Shown here one piece after another: positions 43,601 through 45,537 of a stretch of DNA of 45,537 bases (its first letter is position 1; every line of letters begins with the position of its first letter). Below the pieces are notes generated by a model, which saw nothing but the letters and a program-made list of their open reading frames with translations, was not told the DNA's origin and searched no databases. Source of the DNA: Streptomyces sp. TBY4 (GTDB taxonomy: Bacteria; Actinomycetota; Actinomycetes; Streptomycetales; Streptomycetaceae). The position numbers and the translations under genes were made by a program. The stretch covers positions 1-45,537 of the forward strand of contig NZ_JANAVF010000027.1 in the NCBI RefSeq assembly GCF_024213195.1. Reading direction: 5' to 3'.

Positions 43601-43878
43601 GTGGCCTCGGCCAGCTGATCGGAAACCGCACCTGGGGCGGCGTCATCGCCACCTGGCCCCGCCACCCCCTGGTCGACGGCACCATCACCACCCAGCCCGA
43701 ATTCCGCTTCTACTTCAACGAAGTGGGCGACCGCCTCGAGAACCACGGTGTCACCCCCGACATCGAAGTCGTCTACCCACCCCAGAGCGCCACCACCGAC
43801 GAGGACCCCCAACTAGCCTCAGCAGTCGATTACTTGCTGCAATCCTTGGACCGCAGGACGGACGGGCCTCGGCCGTGA
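40666..43878 (+). CDS. Tricorn-type serine protease (S41 family, beta-propeller, PDZ)
   Basis: 1070 residues from ATG 40666 (ATGA overlap), essentially the length of Thermoplasma tricorn (1071). The N-terminal half is a run of propeller blades (repeats such as RLSPDGRHVAFVG, WSPDGRWLAYTY); then a helical domain, a PDZ-like segment (GLGIRAGDLVTAINGRPV) and the S41 catalytic domain. The tetrad known from tricorn (S745, H746, S965, E1023) corresponds to S740-H741 in TSHAYE, S967 in TGSDGE and E1025 in LENHGVTPD. The position matching the acidic S1-pocket residue (D936) is E938, compatible with cleavage after basic residues. Tricorn is usually a cytosolic housekeeping peptidase. Its coupling to the peptide/GNAT genes suggests it trims the lysine-rich peptide. 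Confidence 0.93.
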   Translation: MTGSLTPGGYLRHPTLHGDTLVFVYEDELWRMTTPAGQAARLTAGVCEADRPRLSPDGRHVAFVGADDGPAEVYVMPLAGGPARRLTHQAAARCAVVGWHPHTGEIVYASTAEQPSGFGFRLFAVPATGGRPRLFDHGPANALAFGPDGGTVLGRANAEPARWKRYRGGAAGQLWIDPTGSGKFHELLELPGNLGSPCWVGDRVHFISDHEGVGNVYSCATDGTGLDRHTDHRDFYARNLTTDGRRLAYHAGGALHLLDPATGRHEPLDVRLTPSGTQHARRFVAAADSLESARLSPDGTRTALVARGKVTTFAHWSGPAYPCGTPDGVRYSHAAWLADGRRLVAVAADERPDERLVVLTAGGTTDGPGVGPAEIELPVQGAGLITEVVPAPTGGLVAFANNRQQLWITGTDTDAPELEARLIDTSLHERIEDLTWSPDGRWLAYTYPDTPRTTAIRIAEVATGRTHPVTTPVLRDYMPTFDPGGRYLYFIGQRDLRPEYDQVKFDVGFPFGARPYLVSLRADDLPAFVPGHEPHGQPSTRAEHVTVDLDGIQYRAVPLPVREGRYVSVTGLHDKVLLLSVPVAAPDTDAPGTAPDGTITHVDLTTGEVTEEYLGPVDDITAAPDAGMLLYHSGNRLRVLDAATAQETAAEHDGPHEPPGRQSGWIDIDRIKIALTPAAEWHQMYREAWRLQRENFWNAEMDGVDWQAVYDRYLPLVSRVATRAELSDLLWEMQGELATSHAYEQGGDYLRPEHHAQGFLGVDWDDDTVPAQDADPGWRIRRILHGDPWNRDATSPCGRPGLGIRAGDLVTAINGRPVGPAGPGEHLVGQAGAEVELTLLRAAEPPRRVVVRAIADEGGARYRDWAEHNRAYVRTASQGRLGYIHVPEMNCTGYTEFIRAFIAESDREGLVVDVRFNSGGHVSPLILDRLARPRSGVEHGRWSGGAPYPPESPRGTTVALVNEQTGSDGEIFSHLFRARGLGQLIGNRTWGGVIATWPRHPLVDGTITTQPEFRFYFNEVGDRLENHGVTPDIEVVYPPQSATTDEDPQLASAVDYLLQSLDRRTDGPRP

Positions 43879-44756
43879 CGGAGGAGCGGTACGGGGGCGA
43901 GGGCCGGGCGCTGGGGGTTTCTTCGCCGGGGATTCATGCGCCGGGCAGCCGGACGCCGGAGGTCGCCGCGTCCGGGTATTCCGCATCCACGATACCCGCG
44001 CCCGGAGAGTGCCACCTCTGGCACGTACCCGTACGGGAGCGCCCCGACTGGCTGACCCTCCTGGACAGGGAGGAACGCGCGGGCGCCGACCGTTTCGCCG
44101 CCGGCCCCGCACGTGAAGTCTTCGTCACCTCCCGCGCGGCCCAGCGCCTCGTCGGCGCCCACTACCTGGGACTGCCGCCCGGCGGCATTGTGATCACGCG
44201 TGACTGTGACCACTGCGAAACCCCGACCGCCATCCCTCACGGCCGGCCGTGCTTCGCGCACGGCACCCCGGCCCCGGTCGACTACTCCGTCTCGCATACG
44301 AGCGAGCACCTGCTCATCGCCGTGACCGGGTACGGAGCCGTCGGCGTCGACATCGAGAGCGGCACCTCCATCCGGGACGTCGACGGCCTCGCCAGGACGG
44401 CATTCACGCCGGGCGAGCAGGAGCGCTTCGCGACGCTGCCCGCCTCCGACCGGACCCGCGGATTCCTGACCGCGTGGACACGGAAGGAAGCAGCGATGAA
44501 GCTCACCGGCCTCGGCTTGCGCGCCAGCCCGCGTCACCTCGACGTGAGCGGCCCACTGGTGTCCGCCGGACCGGTGACCGGCTGGCCGGACGCCCCCGTT
44601 CACCTGTACGACTTGCCTGCCCCGGAGGGCCACGCCGCCGCGCTCGCGTCGAACGCTCCGGTGACCCGGGTGCGCACCTACGAACTACCGGAGGCCGCGG
44701 CCTCCGGCTTCATCCGCAGAGGATTCACGCCATGTCTGGAAACGACCCCAAGGTGA
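43875..44756 (+). CDS. 4'-phosphopantetheinyl transferase, Sfp type
   Basis: 293 residues from GTG 43875 (GTGA overlap with the protease). The family motifs are present: VSHT, GVDIES with the Mg-binding acidic residues, and WTRKEAAMKLTG. It activates carrier domains, and the cluster has many: three stand-alone ACPs plus PKS carriers. The first 48 or so residues are a Gly/Pro/Ser/Ala-rich extension before the conserved ECHLWHVPV start, encoded by low-complexity sequence; a later start cannot be excluded. The 3' end overlaps the next PKS gene by 25 bases. Confidence 0.92.
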   Translation: MTEERYGGEGRALGVSSPGIHAPGSRTPEVAASGYSASTIPAPGECHLWHVPVRERPDWLTLLDREERAGADRFAAGPAREVFVTSRAAQRLVGAHYLGLPPGGIVITRDCDHCETPTAIPHGRPCFAHGTPAPVDYSVSHTSEHLLIAVTGYGAVGVDIESGTSIRDVDGLARTAFTPGEQERFATLPASDRTRGFLTAWTRKEAAMKLTGLGLRASPRHLDVSGPLVSAGPVTGWPDAPVHLYDLPAPEGHAAALASNAPVTRVRTYELPEAAASGFIRRGFTPCLETTPR

Positions 44757-45537
44757 TCGAGGCGCTCCGCTCCTCCCTGAAGGAGACGGAGCGCCTGCGT
44801 AAGGAGAACCGACAACTCGCCGGGGCTTCCCGCGAGGCGATTGCGATTGTGGGGGTGGGGTGTCGTTATCCGGGTGGGGTGGTGTCGCCGGAGGGTTTGT
44901 GGGATCTGGTGGCGGATGGTCGGGATGTGGTCTCGGGGTTTCCGGGGGATCGTGGTTGGGATGTGGAGGCTCTCTACGATCCTGACCCGGATCGTGTGGG
45001 GACGAGTTATGCGCGTGAGGGCGGGTTCCTTCATGACGCGGCGTTGTTCGATCCTGGTTTCTTCGGTATCTCGCCGCGTGAGGCGGCTGCGATGGATCCT
45101 CAGCAGCGGTTGCTGCTTGAGGTGTCGTGGGAGGCGGTGGAGCGGGCGGGGATCGATCCGCGGTCGCTGCGGGGTTCGTCCACGGGTGTGTTCACCGGTG
45201 TGATGTACCACGACTACGGGACCCGTCTGGGTGCGTCCGCACCGGAGGGTTTCGAGGGTCTGATGCTCAACGGCAGCGCGGGCAGTGTCGCCTCGGGCCG
45301 CGTCTCCTATGTCCTGGGCCTGGAAGGGCCGGCGGTGACGGTCGACACGGCGTGCTCGTCGTCGCTGGTGGCTCTTCATATGGCGGTGCAGTCTCTGCGG
45401 CAGGGCGAGTGCTCTTTGGCGCTGGCCGGTGGTGTGACGGTGATGTCGACTCCGGCGACGTTCGTGGAGTTCTCGCGTCAGCGGGCGTTGTCTGCGGATG
45501 GGCGTTGTAAGGCGTTTGGTGCGGGTGCGGATGGGAC
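44732..45537 (+). CDS. Type I polyketide synthase, N-terminal part (docking helix and KS), 3' end outside window
   Basis: Open from ATG 44732 (AGAGGA at 44718-44723) to the window end; 268 residues are visible. Residues 1-32 form a charged coiled-coil docking head. The KS starts with EAIAIVGVGCRYPGGV and has C208 in DTACSSSL, the canonical actinomycete pattern shared with the PKS style at 1-3216 rather than the CSTSL modules of the middle genes. From about 44838 codons switch to T- and G-ending forms (GTG, GGT, GGG), unlike the first 35 codons and the upstream gene. Domain order beyond the KS is not visible. Confidence 0.96.
   Translation, partial: MSGNDPKVIEALRSSLKETERLRKENRQLAGASREAIAIVGVGCRYPGGVVSPEGLWDLVADGRDVVSGFPGDRGWDVEALYDPDPDRVGTSYAREGGFLHDAALFDPGFFGISPREAAAMDPQQRLLLEVSWEAVERAGIDPRSLRGSSTGVFTGVMYHDYGTRLGASAPEGFEGLMLNGSAGSVASGRVSYVLGLEGPAVTVDTACSSSLVALHMAVQSLRQGECSLALAGGVTVMSTPATFVEFSRQRALSADGRCKAFGAGADG

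Overview
The window is about 45.5 kb of very GC-rich, C/G-third-position DNA with tightly coupled genes (ATGA and GTGA overlaps, GTG/TTG starts). This is typical of Streptomyces or a close actinomycete. Everything in it reads as part of one large secondary-metabolite cluster: a modular type I polyketide synthase (PKS) locus cut at both ends, with an unusual accessory region in the middle. No tRNA, rRNA, CRISPR array, transposase or integrase was seen.

Layout. (a) 1-21435, plus strand: the tail of a canonical PKS protein (AT-DH-KR-ACP), a one-module KS-AT-KR-ACP protein, a two-module KS-AT-KR-ACP-KS-AT-KR-ACP protein, then a four-gene FkbK/J/I/H-type cassette for an ACP-bound extender (hydroxymalonyl-ACP, since no O-methyltransferase is present) and a type II thioesterase. 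Two strong hairpins (21442-21476 and 21548-21609) close this operon and the facing one. (b) 32968 down to 21628, minus strand: a stand-alone ACP, an AMP-forming ligase, a PLP decarboxylase, a SARP/NB-ARC regulator, a two-gene ABC exporter and an AT-less KS-KR-ACP PKS. (c) 33268-36220: a LuxR-type regulator facing a free-standing condensation protein that looks like an NRPS module whose A core is deleted and whose carrier domain is dead. (d) 36456-45537, plus strand: a 33-residue peptide built of a perfect eight-residue lysine-rich repeat, a stem-loop, an ACP, a split acyl-CoA dehydrogenase pair, four consecutive GNAT-like acyltransferases, a full-length tricorn-type serine protease, an Sfp-type phosphopantetheinyl transferase, and the start of another canonical PKS.

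How the genes may work together (inference). The PKS proteins build a hydroxylated chain from malonyl units plus one ACP-linked hydroxymalonyl-type unit, the latter probably used by the AT-less module. The ligase/ACP/decarboxylase triad plausibly makes an amine-bearing acyl-ACP, and the free condensation protein may join it to the chain. The most novel part is (d). A tiny poly-basic peptide with 11 lysines, a dedicated carrier protein, acyl-CoA dehydrogenases, four GNATs and a protease sit in one translationally coupled operon. GNAT acyltransferases are known to acylate ribosomal peptides in goadvionin and selidamide biosynthesis. The simplest reading is therefore a ribosomal peptide that serves as substrate or scaffold for lysine acylation and is then cleaved. 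I do not recognise this gene set as a described pathway.
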